Part shown: one piece after another, positions 34,944-43,337 of the stretch
Position numbering within the stretch: the stretch's first letter is position 1
Layout: each line of letters opens with the position of its first letter
From: CAYONP01 sp964405335
GTDB lineage: Bacteria > Armatimonadota > UBA10988
Assembly: GCA_964405335.1 (NCBI GenBank)
Contig: CAYONP010000018.1
Span: 8,544-72,543, forward strand
Direction of reading: 5' to 3'
Length of the DNA stretch: 64,000 nt
The notes under the pieces: model-generated
Database searches by the model: none
What the model was told of the DNA's origin: nothing
What the model saw: the letters and a program-made list of their open reading frames with translations, nothing else
Program-made: the position numbers and the translations under genes

Positions 34944-34984
34944 GGGACGGACCCGATTTCGGCTGCCGAAATCGGGTCCGTCCC
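34944..34984. repeat. Perfect 20-bp inverted repeat (REP-like palindrome)
   Basis: Arms 34944-34963 and 34965-34984 are exact reverse complements around a single central T. The outer part reads GGGACGGACCCG, like the GGGGAC ends at the 13.5-kb gap. It lies between the divergent CPBP and RNase Z genes, ending 14 bp before the RNase Z -35 box. Could be a REP-type mobile remnant or an operator. Confidence 0.8.
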
Positions 34985-34997
34985 GGTTTCGCGCGGC

Positions 34998-35026
34998 TTG
35001 CCGGCGGCCGATCGGCGTGCTATTCT
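34998..35026 (+). promoter_or_regulatory. Promoter of RNase Z gene
   Basis: TTGCCG at 34998-35003, 17-nt spacer, TATTCT at 35021-35026. Transcription would start around 35033, only about 4 nt before the ATG, so the mRNA is probably leaderless; no ribosome-binding motif lies before the ATG. Confidence 0.65.
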
Positions 35027-35036
35027 GCCCGCTCTC

Positions 35037-35942
35037 ATGCGCGTCGTCTTCCTCGGCACCAGCTCGGCGATGCCGTCGCCGTTTCGCTTTCTCCCCTGCG
35101 TCGCGCTCCAGCGCGAGGGGGAGCTGTTTCTGTTCGACTGCGGCGAAGGGGCGCAGATCCGCTTCCGCAAGGCGCGGCTGCGCTTCTCGCGCTTGCGCTG
35201 GATCCTGATCAGCCATCTCCACGGCGACCATGTCACCGGCCTGATGGGCCTGCTGATGAGCCTGCAGATGTCCGAGCGGACGGAGCCGCTGACCATCGCC
35301 GGGCCGGCCGGCATCGCTGACTATGTGCGGTTCAACCGCCGCGCGCTGCTGACCGACTTCAGCTACGAGATCGAGTTCTGCGAGCTGGAGGGAGAGGGCT
35401 GCCTGGTACACGACGGGCCGGAGTATGTGATTGAGGCGGGGCGACTACAGCACCGCGTGCCGACCTACGGCTTCGCCGTCGCGGAGAAGGACCGGCCCGG
35501 CGTGTTCGACCTCGAGGCGGCCCGCGCGCTGGGCATCCCCGAAGGGCCGCTCTATGGCCGGCTGCAGCAGGGCGAGCCGGTGACCCTCGACGACGGGCAG
35601 GTCATTCGCCCCGAGCAGGTGCTCGGCCCGCCACGGCCGGGGCAGCGCATCGCCTATGTCGCCGACACGCGCCCGTGCCACAACGCGGTGCTGCTCTCGC
35701 GTCGTGCCGCGCTGGTCATCCACGAGGGCACCTTCGGCGCCGAGCTGGCCGACGAGGCGCGGAAGAAGAAGCACTGCACCGTCGTCGAGGCGGCCCAAAC
35801 CGCGCGCGACGCCGAGGCCGACCGGCTGGTCCTGACCCACTTCTCGCCGCGCTATCTCGACCTTGAGGAGCTGCGCCAGCAGGCCGCCGAGGTCTTTCCC
35901 GCGGTCGAGTGCGCCGTCGATCTGATGGAGATCGAGCTGTGA
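35037..35942 (+). CDS. rnz: Ribonuclease Z
   Basis: 301 aa from ATG 35037, close to the family's ~305. Removes the 3' trailer from tRNA precursors. Metallo-beta-lactamase motifs: FLGTSSAMPSPFRF (N-terminus), LISHLHGDHVTGLMGLL (HxHxDH), then VADTRPCHNAVLLS and VLTHFSPRYLD (last His). The lid or exosite lies near residues 150-180. The start matches the family start (MRVVFLGTSSA); the upstream frame is open but not homologous. Coupled to the next gene by GTGA (35939-35942). A very short, likely leaderless mRNA is predicted. Confidence 0.93.
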   Translation: MRVVFLGTSSAMPSPFRFLPCVALQREGELFLFDCGEGAQIRFRKARLRFSRLRWILISHLHGDHVTGLMGLLMSLQMSERTEPLTIAGPAGIADYVRFNRRALLTDFSYEIEFCELEGEGCLVHDGPEYVIEAGRLQHRVPTYGFAVAEKDRPGVFDLEAARALGIPEGPLYGRLQQGEPVTLDDGQVIRPEQVLGPPRPGQRIAYVADTRPCHNAVLLSRRAALVIHEGTFGAELADEARKKKHCTVVEAAQTARDAEADRLVLTHFSPRYLDLEELRQQAAEVFPAVECAVDLMEIEL

Positions 35943-37267
35943 CCGCCCTGCTGCTCGCCCTGATCAGCGCGCCCAGCGTCGGCGTTGACGGGCGATGGCT
36001 GACCGTCGACGGCCGGCCGACGCTGCTCCTCGGCGACTCGGTCACCCAGGGCTGGATGGAACTCGGCTCGGACTTCGACCAGCTCGCCTATCTCGACGCG
36101 CTAGCGGCGCGGGGCTTCAACGCCGTCATGCTCTGGAGCTACATCGGCATCACCGATCCGGTCGCCGATGCGCGAATCGGTTATCCGGCGCCAGCGCTCT
36201 GGCCGTGGGAGCGGAACGGCGAACGGTTCGACCTGCACCGCTTCAACGACGTCTACTTCGCCCGCCTGCGGGGCCTGATCGATGCCGCCGGCGCACGCGG
36301 GTTGGTGGTCATCCTGACGATCCACGACGGCTGGACCAAGACCCGCTTTGCCGGCCACCCGTTCAACGCCGCGCTGGGCGGGCCGCTGACCGACCGGCGG
36401 CAGTATGTCGAGCTGGCCGTGCCGGCCGGCGAGCTGGGCGAGACGGTCGACCCGACCTGGGACCGGCGCCACCGGCACCAGTTCGCGACCGAGCGCTTCA
36501 CCGCCCGGCTGGTCGAGGCCACCGGCGATGCGCCGAACCTGGTCTACGAGCTGTTCAACGAGGGTGAGTGGTACGACCAGGCCGAGTTGGCGAGCTTCCA
36601 GCGCCACGCCGCGCGGTTCATCCGCGCCCGCTGCACGCGGCCGGTGATGATCAACATCGACCACGCCCGCGAGCCGCTGGCCGAGGCGGCCGACGTGATC
36701 AGCCTGCACAAGCCTAACTGGACTCGCGAAACGACGGCGCGCGAGGCGTTCGAACACTTTGCCGCCGCGGCGCGGGCCGGCAAGCCGGTGGTCTTCAGCG
36801 AGCCGGTGCCCGAGTACCGCGGCGACCCGGCCGACCACGACGCGCTCTGCCGCCTGGCCTGGGGCACGCTGCTCGCCGGCGGCGGGTTTCTGCTCCAGAA
36901 CGACGTCAGCCTCGGCTTCGCCCCGCGGGCGGCGATCGCCACGAAGCTGCCGGCGGCCGAGGCGCTGTGGGATCGCCTGGCCATCGCCGCGGCGGCGCTG
37001 CGCGACATCGACTTGGCCGACCTGCAGCCGGCCGGCGAGCTGGCCGACAGCGGGGTCTGCCTGGCCGCGCCGGGCCGCGAGTATCTGGTCTACGCCACGG
37101 GCGCGGTGTCGGTCGACTTGACCGCGGTCGCCGGTCGCCTGCGCGTCGAGCGGCTCGACCTTCTGACCGGCGAATGGCAGGCGGCTGACGAGCTGACCGG
37201 CGGCGGCCGGCGGGCGATCGAGCTACCCGTCGGCGACCACCTGCTCCGCCTGCGCGCGGCGGAGTGA
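35939..37267 (+). CDS. TIM-barrel glycosidase-like protein (DUF4038/GH-A clan-like)
   Basis: 442 aa from GTG 35939, overlapping the RNase Z stop. Short hydrophobic beginning (ALLLALISAPSVGV) may be a weak signal. The opening LTVDGRPTLLLGDSVTQGWM and FDQLAYLDALAARGFNAVML fit barrels of the DUF4038 kind. Candidate acid/base Glu lies in NLVYELFNEGEWY (clan GH-A pattern) and nucleophile Glu in VVFSEPVPEYRG. The C-terminal ~85 residues form a beta-sandwich (TGEWQAADELTGGG). Substrate unknown. Its last 45 bp overlap the end of the antiporter gene on the other strand. Confidence 0.7.
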   Translation: MTALLLALISAPSVGVDGRWLTVDGRPTLLLGDSVTQGWMELGSDFDQLAYLDALAARGFNAVMLWSYIGITDPVADARIGYPAPALWPWERNGERFDLHRFNDVYFARLRGLIDAAGARGLVVILTIHDGWTKTRFAGHPFNAALGGPLTDRRQYVELAVPAGELGETVDPTWDRRHRHQFATERFTARLVEATGDAPNLVYELFNEGEWYDQAELASFQRHAARFIRARCTRPVMINIDHAREPLAEAADVISLHKPNWTRETTAREAFEHFAAAARAGKPVVFSEPVPEYRGDPADHDALCRLAWGTLLAGGGFLLQNDVSLGFAPRAAIATKLPAAEALWDRLAIAAAALRDIDLADLQPAGELADSGVCLAAPGREYLVYATGAVSVDLTAVAGRLRVERLDLLTGEWQAADELTGGGRRAIELPVGDHLLRLRAAE

Positions 37268-38317
37268 GCGCCGGCGCAGGTGGGCGGCGAGACTGACGCC
37301 GATGGTCACCGCGGTCAGCGGCGCGACGAACTCGACCATCACGGCGCTGAACCAAGGCAGTGCGTCGTGCTCGGCGGCGTGCAGCAGCAGATAGGCGAGG
37401 TAGGCCAGGTAGTAGCCGAGGAAGAGGACCCCCTCCCAGCGGTCGATTCGCCCGGCGGTGAGGAAGATCGGCAGGCAGGCCACCGCGGCGGCGATCATCA
37501 GGGGGAAGTCGAAGTCGAGCACGCCGGCGGCCAGCGACGCCCCGCCCGGCGCGCAGAGGCCGACCAGTCCGAGCACCGCCAGCAGGTTGAACAGGTTGCT
37601 GCCCACGACGTTCCCGACGGCGATGTCGCGCTGCCCGCGCAGGCTGGCGGTGACCGACGTGGCGACCTCGGGCAGCGAGGTGCCGGCGGCGACAATGGTC
37701 AGGCCGATGACCAGCTCGCTTACCCCGAACGTCCTCGCCAGTGCCACGGCGCCGGTGACCAGCCAGCGCGAGCCGAGGACCAGCAGCCCGAGCCCGACCA
37801 GGACCATCACCACCTGGGCCGGCCAGGGCGCCGAACCGGCCGCCTCGGTGGTCGCCGGCGCGGGCTCGGCGCGGGCGGTGCGGATCTGCCAGGCGGTGTA
37901 GAGCAGCAGCGAGCCGAACAGCAGGCCGCCGTCGAGGCGACTGAGCGTGCCGTCGAGGGCGAGCAGCCAGACGGCGACCGAGGCGCCGATCATCACCGGC
38001 ACATCGAGCCGGACGAGCTGCCGCTGCACAATCAGCGGGGCAATCACTGCCGATAACCCGAGCACGACCAGCACGTTGAAGATGTTGCTGCCGACGGCGT
38101 TACCGATCGCCACGGCCTCCTGGCCGGTCAGCGCCGACTGAACGCTGACCGCCATCTCGGGCGCGCTGGTGCCGAAGGCGACGACCGTCAGGCCGATCAC
38201 CAGCGGCGACACGCCCATCGCCGCGGCCAGGCCCGAGGCGCCACGGACGAGCAGCTCGGCGCCGCCGATGAGCAGCACCGCGCCGCCGATGAGCAGACCA
38301 GTGGCAAGCGGGTCCAA
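37223..38317 (-). CDS. CaCA-family Na+/Ca2+ (or H+/Ca2+) antiporter, YrbG-like
   Basis: 364 aa, ten hydrophobic segments in two inverted halves. Both alpha-repeats are intact: GTSAPEMAVSVQSAL with GNAVGSNIFNVL in the first, GTSLPEVATSVTASL with GNVVGSNLFNLL in the second; the Glu residues bind the cation. A ~20-residue Ala/Pro-rich loop separates the halves. Family members exchange Na+ or H+ for Ca2+. The start is ATG 38317; the HAD gene ends 31 bp upstream. Confidence 0.9.
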   Translation of the reverse strand: MDPLATGLLIGGAVLLIGGAELLVRGASGLAAAMGVSPLVIGLTVVAFGTSAPEMAVSVQSALTGQEAVAIGNAVGSNIFNVLVVLGLSAVIAPLIVQRQLVRLDVPVMIGASVAVWLLALDGTLSRLDGGLLFGSLLLYTAWQIRTARAEPAPATTEAAGSAPWPAQVVMVLVGLGLLVLGSRWLVTGAVALARTFGVSELVIGLTIVAAGTSLPEVATSVTASLRGQRDIAVGNVVGSNLFNLLAVLGLVGLCAPGGASLAAGVLDFDFPLMIAAAVACLPIFLTAGRIDRWEGVLFLGYYLAYLAYLLLHAAEHDALPWFSAVMVEFVAPLTAVTIGVSLAAHLRRRSLRRAQAEQVVADG

Positions 38318-38348
38318 GCCGTCGACTCCTCCCGACCCGAACCCCGCC

Positions 38349-39002
38349 TCAGCCTGCCTCGGTTCCGGCCAACCAGGCGCCGGTGACCGCGTCGAGGCGC
38401 TCGATCACCCGGTCGGCGGCCGAGAAGTCGAGCCCGCGGGTCAGCGTGTTGAGCACCGCCACGGCCCTCATCCCGGCCGCCTTGGCCCCGGCCACGCCGT
38501 AGACCGAGTCCTCGAACACGACGCACGACCGCGGCTCGGCGCCAAGCCGGCGCGCCGCCTCGAGAAAGATGTCGGGCGCCGGCTTGCCTCGGGCCACATC
38601 GTGGGCCGAGACGCGGGTGGCGAAGCGGCCGATGATGCCGACCTGGGCCAGGTGCGAGTCGATCAGGTCGTGGCGGCTCGACGAGGCGACGGCCTTCGGG
38701 TACCGGCGCGCCGGGCCGTCGAGGAACTCGAGCACGCCGGGCATGAGCGTCAACCGCTGGTGGCACAGGGCCTGGAACCGCCGGCGGATCTCTGCCCACG
38801 CCTCGCGCGGCTCGACCGGAATGTCGAACGCCCGCCGAATCTCCTCATGGTCCACGTTGCGGCCGATCCAGGAGATGTAGGTCGGCCGGTCGACGGTGCG
38901 GCCGAACTGCGCCAGGTAACTTCCGGTGGCCTCGATGTAGAGCGCTTCGGTGTCGACCAGCAGGCCGTCCATGTCGAAGATCAACGCCGTAGCGGGGGTC
39001 AC
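38349..39002 (-). CDS. HAD-superfamily phosphatase/phosphoglucomutase-like
   Basis: 217 aa from GTG 39002. HAD motif 1 is IFDMDGLLVDTEALY, motif 2 KAVASSSRHDL, motif 3 around RGKPAPDIFLEAARRL and motif 4 VFEDSVYGVAGAKAAGM. The cap is the four-helix type of beta-phosphoglucomutase and sugar phosphatases. The sequence gives no fixed substrate: a sugar phosphatase or beta-phosphoglucomutase role is likely. First gene of an operon with the CaCA antiporter on the minus strand. Confidence 0.88.
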   Translation of the reverse strand: MTPATALIFDMDGLLVDTEALYIEATGSYLAQFGRTVDRPTYISWIGRNVDHEEIRRAFDIPVEPREAWAEIRRRFQALCHQRLTLMPGVLEFLDGPARRYPKAVASSSRHDLIDSHLAQVGIIGRFATRVSAHDVARGKPAPDIFLEAARRLGAEPRSCVVFEDSVYGVAGAKAAGMRAVAVLNTLTRGLDFSAADRVIERLDAVTGAWLAGTEAG

Positions 39003-39062
39003 GCCGCGTCAACCCGGCTGCAACGGCTGAAGCCGTCGCCACGCTCAGCGCACAGGCGCGTC

Positions 39063-39133
39063 GTAGCGGCGCATCGCCATGCGCAGATGTCGCGACGAGG
39101 CCGCTCAAGGGCGCATTGCGATGCCACCCTACG
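39063..39133. repeat. Two GTAGCG/GTAGGG hairpins with GCGCAT stems
   Basis: GTAGCGGCGCAT-CGCC-ATGCGC at 39063 on the plus strand, and the reverse-strand element at about 39110-39133 (GCGCATTGCGATGCCACCCTAC in plus sense, split as GCGCATTGCGATGCCACC then CTAC). Both are relatives of the hairpin at 44178. They lie at the 3' side of the uxaA-like gene and 60 bp or more before the HAD gene. Confidence 0.6.
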
Positions 39134-39171
39134 TCGGTCGCCGTGCGTTCTGGCCGCCCTGCCTTGGCGCC

Positions 39172-40701
39172 TCACATCGTGCAGCCGAGCAGCCACGGGT
39201 TGATCTCCTCGTCGCCGACGCCCAGCGTCTCGGACTTGCTCGCCCGCCCGCCGGCCAGCTCGAGCAGCGCCGCGTAGATTGCCGCGCCGACCTCGTCGAC
39301 CGTGCTCGTGCCCTCGGCAATCGGCCCGGCGTCGAGGTCCATGTCGGGCTCCATCCGGCGGTACATCACGCTGTTCGAGGCGACCTTGAGCACCGGCGCC
39401 GGCTTGAACCCGAAGCAGCTCCCCCTGCCGGTGGTGAAGACCACCAGGTTGCAGCCGCCGGCGACCTGACCGGTGACGCTGACCGGGTCGTAACCCGGCG
39501 TGTCCATGTGCCCGAAACCCGGCACCACGCACGGCTCGGCATAGCCATAGACGGCGACCAACGGTGCCGTCCCGCCCTTGGCCACCGCGCCGAGGCTCTT
39601 CTCGTAGATGGTGGTCAGACCGCCCACCTTGTTGCCCGGCGCCGGGTTGTTGTCGATGGTGAACTCGTGCCGGGCGGTGTAGTCGCGCCACCAGGCGATG
39701 CGGTGGAGCAGCCGCTCGGCCACCTGCGGCGAGACGGCGCGGCGGGTGAGCAGGTGCTCGGCGCCGTAGATCTCGGGCGTCTCACCAAGCACCGTGATGC
39801 CGCCCTGGGCGACCACGCGGTCGCTCGCCGCGCCGACCGCCGGGTTGGCCGTGATGCCGCTCCAGGCGTCGCTGCCGCCGCACTGCAGCGCGACGACCAG
39901 CTTGTCGGCGGTCTGCCGCGTGCGGCGCATCGCGCGGAGCTCGGGCAGCAGCCGCTCGACCGCCCGCACACCCGCCTCGATGGTCGCCTGGGTACCGCCC
40001 TGGTCTTGGATCAGCATCGCCGGCGTGGGCGGTGCGTCGGGCAGGCCGAGCCGCACCAGGCCGCCGGTCTCGATGAACTCCGGCATGGTGTTGCCTTCGC
40101 AGCCGAGGCCGACCAGCACGTAGGCGCCGACGTTCGGGTGCCGCGCCAGCCCGGCCAGGGTGCGGCGCAGCAGGTCCAGCTCCCAGCCGGCCTTGCCGCC
40201 GCAGCCGGCCTTGTGGGTGACGGCAAAGACGCCGTCGAAGCCCGGCTCGCCCACCTCGGCCCCGGCAAACCGCTGCGCGATGCGCTGGCAGACCGTGGCC
40301 GAGCAGTTGACCGTCGAGACCACGGCGAGGTAGTTGCGCGTACCGACCCGCCCGTCGGGTCGCGCGTAGCCGAGGAAGGTGTCCCGCTGCTCGGCCGGCA
40401 CCGGCTCAATCGGCCGCGCCTCGCTGCCCGGCGCATGGTCGAGCGCCAGCTCGCCGGCGCCGAAGCCGAGGTTGTGGGTGTGGACATGATCGCCCGGCGC
40501 CATGGCCGCCGTGGCGAAACCGATCTGCTGGCCATACTTGCGCACCGGCTGACCCACGGCGATGCCGCGCAGCGCCACCTTGTGGCCGGCGGGCAGGTCG
40601 CCGGTCAGGGTGACGCCGTCGACCAGCGTACCGGCCGGCAGGTCGCGCAGGGCGACGGCCACGTCGTCGAGCTCGTGCAGGCGCAGTAGGGACTGCTTCA
40701 T
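39172..40701 (-). CDS. Altronate dehydratase-family enzyme (UxaA/GarD type)
   Basis: 509 aa from ATG 40701, the full fused length. The N-terminal SAF domain (residues 1-100; LRLHELDDVAVALRDLPAG, ending in DHVHTHNLGFG) is joined to the UxaA catalytic domain (YARPDGRVGTRNYLAVVSTV, then KAGCGGKAGWE and NNPAPGNKVGGLTTIYEKSL). These enzymes dehydrate altronate or galactarate in hexuronate catabolism, with iron bound by conserved Cys and His. Other uronate-pathway genes are not in the window. Last gene of the asd, GNAT, uxaA row and overlapping the acetyltransferase by ATGA. Confidence 0.87.
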   Translation of the reverse strand: MKQSLLRLHELDDVAVALRDLPAGTLVDGVTLTGDLPAGHKVALRGIAVGQPVRKYGQQIGFATAAMAPGDHVHTHNLGFGAGELALDHAPGSEARPIEPVPAEQRDTFLGYARPDGRVGTRNYLAVVSTVNCSATVCQRIAQRFAGAEVGEPGFDGVFAVTHKAGCGGKAGWELDLLRRTLAGLARHPNVGAYVLVGLGCEGNTMPEFIETGGLVRLGLPDAPPTPAMLIQDQGGTQATIEAGVRAVERLLPELRAMRRTRQTADKLVVALQCGGSDAWSGITANPAVGAASDRVVAQGGITVLGETPEIYGAEHLLTRRAVSPQVAERLLHRIAWWRDYTARHEFTIDNNPAPGNKVGGLTTIYEKSLGAVAKGGTAPLVAVYGYAEPCVVPGFGHMDTPGYDPVSVTGQVAGGCNLVVFTTGRGSCFGFKPAPVLKVASNSVMYRRMEPDMDLDAGPIAEGTSTVDEVGAAIYAALLELAGGRASKSETLGVGDEEINPWLLGCTM

Positions 40702-41231
40702 GTCCGCTCCAGCCAGTCGCGGCGCTCCAGGGCGTGGACCAGGCTGCCCGGCTCGCGCCCGGCTCCGCGGCGGGCAAACCCGAGTTTAGCCAGCACGCGC
40801 TGCGAGGCCAGCCCGTCGGCGAGGGTCTGGGCGATGACCCGCTCGACCCGCTGATCGGCCAACGCCCAGGCGAGCAGTGCGCCGACCGCCTCGGTGGCCA
40901 GGCCCTGGTTCCACACCCGCTCGATGAACGAGTAGCCGACCTCGACCTCGCCCTGCTCGGGCGGGCCGACGAAGCCGACCGTGCCGACCACCTCGCGGCT
41001 CTCGCGCAGGATGGCGAACCAGAGCCACCAGCCCGACTGCTCCGGCGCGTCGACCAGCCGCCGGCGGACCACCGTCATGGCCGCCTCGTCGAGAAAGGCC
41101 GGCGGCCAGTCGGCTGGCAGACCGGCCTCAATCAGCTCGCCGAACCGCCGTGGGTCGTAGCGTTCGGCGAGCATCGACTCGCCGGTCGCCGGAACCAGCC
41201 GCAGTCGTTCGGTGATCACCGGCTCGGGCAT
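40698..41231 (-). CDS. GNAT-family N-acetyltransferase (RimJ/RimL-like)
   Basis: 177 aa. The opening ITERLRLVPATGESML and the acetyl-CoA loop GYSFIERVWNQGLATEAVGALLAWA with LASQRVLAKLGFARRGAG are typical of RimJ/RimL-like acetyltransferases that modify protein N-termini, or small amines. It lies 4 nt downstream of asd and overlaps uxaA by 4 nt, though no metabolic link is obvious. Confidence 0.85.
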   Translation of the reverse strand: MPEPVITERLRLVPATGESMLAERYDPRRFGELIEAGLPADWPPAFLDEAAMTVVRRRLVDAPEQSGWWLWFAILRESREVVGTVGFVGPPEQGEVEVGYSFIERVWNQGLATEAVGALLAWALADQRVERVIAQTLADGLASQRVLAKLGFARRGAGREPGSLVHALERRDWLERT

Positions 41232-41235
41232 GGCG

Positions 41236-42318
41236 CTATCCGAGATACCCCTGCCGGCACAGCTCCTCGGCCATCAGCACCGCGCCGCGCGCGGCGGCCA
41301 TCTTGGTGTTGTGGCTGACCAGCACGTACTTGATCCCGTTGGGCATCACCCGGCACTCGCGCAGCCGGCCGACGGTGGTGGTCATGCCCGCCTCGTTGTC
41401 GCGGTCCAGTCGCGGCTGCGGGCGGTAGGGATCGTCCAGCACGGTGATCAGCCGCCGCGGCGACGAGGGTAGGCCCAGGGCGCAGAACTCGGCGCCGAAC
41501 TCGCGCATCGCCGCCGCCACCTGGTCGGCCGTCGCCGGCCGCGACAGGCTGACGTTGACCGTCTCGGTGTGTCCCTCCAGCACGGGCACCCGCGTGCAGG
41601 TGGCGCTGACCGCGAAGCCGGCCGGCGCGATCGACTCGCCGGCGAGCGTGCCGAGGATCTTGCGCGCCTCGGCCTCGACCTTGCCTTCCTCGCCGGCGAT
41701 GTGCGGAATCACGTTGTCGATGATGTCGAGGCCGACCACCCCCGGCGACCGCCCGGCACCACTGACCGCCTGCAGCGAGGTCATGATCACGCTTTCGAGA
41801 CCGAACGCGCGCTGCAGCGGAGCCAACGTGAAGGCCAGGCCCATCACCGTGCAGTTGCTGTTCGGGGCGATGAAGCCGCGCCAGCCGCGCCGCTGCTGCT
41901 GTGTGCGGAGTAGCGGCATGTGCTCGGGGTTCAGGCCGGGGGTGAGCAGCGGCACATCGTCTTCGTAACGGAACGCCGAGGCGGTCGAAAGCACCGGCGT
42001 GTGCGCCGCGTAGCGCGGCTCATGCTCGCGCGCCGCGTCGGATTCCATGGCGGTGAAGATCAGGTCGACGGCGGTCGGGTCGAGCCGCCCCGCGTCCTCG
42101 ACAGTCATGGCCGCGAAGCCGTCGTCGAGCGGCTCGCCGCAGAACCACTGCCGCGCCCCAGCCGGCGTGGTGATCGCCTCAAGGTAGCGCTTGCCCGCGC
42201 TGCGCGGCGAGGCGGCCAGGGCGGTGACCTCAAACGTCGGATGCCCGGCCAACGTGGCCAGGAACTGCTGCCCGGCCAGACCAGTCGCGCCCACCACGGC
42301 GACGCGCAGACGACTCAT
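41236..42318 (-). CDS. asd: Aspartate-semialdehyde dehydrogenase
   Basis: 360 aa. Reduces aspartyl phosphate with NADPH in lysine, threonine, methionine and diaminopimelate synthesis. Nucleotide loop GATGLAGQQFLATL at the start, catalytic Cys in IAPNSNCTVMGLA, substrate-binding part QAVSGAGRSPGVVG, and His in LEGHTETVNVSL. The 350-360 aa length and this motif set fit the archaeal/fungal-like type rather than the enterobacterial type. Upstream, a divergent gap of 125 bp separates it from galU. Confidence 0.92.
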   Translation of the reverse strand: MSRLRVAVVGATGLAGQQFLATLAGHPTFEVTALAASPRSAGKRYLEAITTPAGARQWFCGEPLDDGFAAMTVEDAGRLDPTAVDLIFTAMESDAAREHEPRYAAHTPVLSTASAFRYEDDVPLLTPGLNPEHMPLLRTQQQRRGWRGFIAPNSNCTVMGLAFTLAPLQRAFGLESVIMTSLQAVSGAGRSPGVVGLDIIDNVIPHIAGEEGKVEAEARKILGTLAGESIAPAGFAVSATCTRVPVLEGHTETVNVSLSRPATADQVAAAMREFGAEFCALGLPSSPRRLITVLDDPYRPQPRLDRDNEAGMTTTVGRLRECRVMPNGIKYVLVSHNTKMAAARGAVLMAEELCRQGYLG

Positions 42319-42385
42319 CGCACGCTCCAGCCCCTTCGGCAGCGGTATCGTATCACACGCCGCCGAATCGCCGCCGTCCGCGCCC

Positions 42386-42413
42386 TTGCCGTGCTTCAGT
42401 TCGCGGCTATCAT
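42386..42413 (+). promoter_or_regulatory. Promoter of galU
   Basis: TTGCCG at 42386-42391, 16-nt spacer, TATCAT at 42408-42413. Transcription would start near 42420, about 24 nt before the GTG start of galU, with a GAAGAGAG ribosome site between. Confidence 0.6.
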
Positions 42414-42443
42414 GTCGATGCCAAGCCTGAAGAGAGTCGCGCC

Positions 42444-43337
42444 GTGAGCCACGCCGTGCGCAAGGCCGTCATCCCCGCCGCCGGACTGGGTACCCGCCTG
42501 CTGCCGTGCACCAAGTCGCAGCCAAAGGAGATGCTCGCCGTTGGCCGCCGGCCGACCATCCAGCATGTCGTCGAGGAGCTGGTCGGCGCGGCGGTGCCCG
42601 ACATCTGCATCGTCACCGGCTGGCAGAAGCGAGCCATCGAAGACCACTTCGACCTCAGCCACGGCGGCGGCAAGCTGCTCGGCGGCGAGGTGCCCGAGCT
42701 CGGCGTGCTGCGCAACGGCGAACTCAACCGACACCTGTTCTACATCCGCCAGGCCGAGCAGCGCGGGCTCGGCGACGCCGTGCTCCACGGCGAGACCTTC
42801 GTCGGCGACGAGCCGTTCGTGCTCGCCCTCGGTGACACCATCCTCTACAGCCCGACCGAGCCGCGGCTGCTCGAGCGCCTGATCGCCGCCCACCAGGCCG
42901 GCGGCGCCTTCGCCACCATCGCCGTCGAGCCGGTTCGGCGCGAGGAGGTGGTGCGCTACGGCATCGTCGCGCCCGAAGCGGCGCTCGAGCCGGAACGCGC
43001 AGTGGGGATCACCGACATCATCGAGAAGCCGTCGCCTGACGAGGCGCCGAGCTGTTACGCGGTGGCCAGCCGCTACGTCTTCGACCCGCTGATCTTCGAG
43101 GCGCTCAAGACCACGCCGCCCGGCCGCGGCGGCGAGATCCAGTTGACCGACGCCATCCGCGCGCTGATTCGCGCCGGACACCGCTGCCAGGTGGTCGCGC
43201 TGCGGGCCGACGAAATCCGCTACGACATCGGCAACTTCACCAGCTACTTCCGCGCCTTCATCGAGATGGCGCTGCGCGACCCGCTCGAAGGCCCGGCCCT
43301 GCGCGAGCACCTGCGCGGCCTGCTCGCCGGCCCGTGA
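42444..43337 (+). CDS. galU: UTP-glucose-1-phosphate uridylyltransferase
   Basis: 297 aa from GTG 42444. Makes UDP-glucose for exopolysaccharide, LPS and galactose metabolism. Motifs: VIPAAGLGTRLLPCTKSQPK (nucleotide site; Arg and Lys), AEQRGLGDAVLHGE, ALGDTILYSP, EKPSPDEAPSCYAV and the C-terminal GRGGEIQLTDAIR. Length is usual. Expressed from its own TTGCCG promoter and coupled to the metallophosphoesterase gene by GTGA at 43334. It may serve the glycosyltransferase operon at 49-55 kb. Confidence 0.95.
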   Translation: MSHAVRKAVIPAAGLGTRLLPCTKSQPKEMLAVGRRPTIQHVVEELVGAAVPDICIVTGWQKRAIEDHFDLSHGGGKLLGGEVPELGVLRNGELNRHLFYIRQAEQRGLGDAVLHGETFVGDEPFVLALGDTILYSPTEPRLLERLIAAHQAGGAFATIAVEPVRREEVVRYGIVAPEAALEPERAVGITDIIEKPSPDEAPSCYAVASRYVFDPLIFEALKTTPPGRGGEIQLTDAIRALIRAGHRCQVVALRADEIRYDIGNFTSYFRAFIEMALRDPLEGPALREHLRGLLAGP

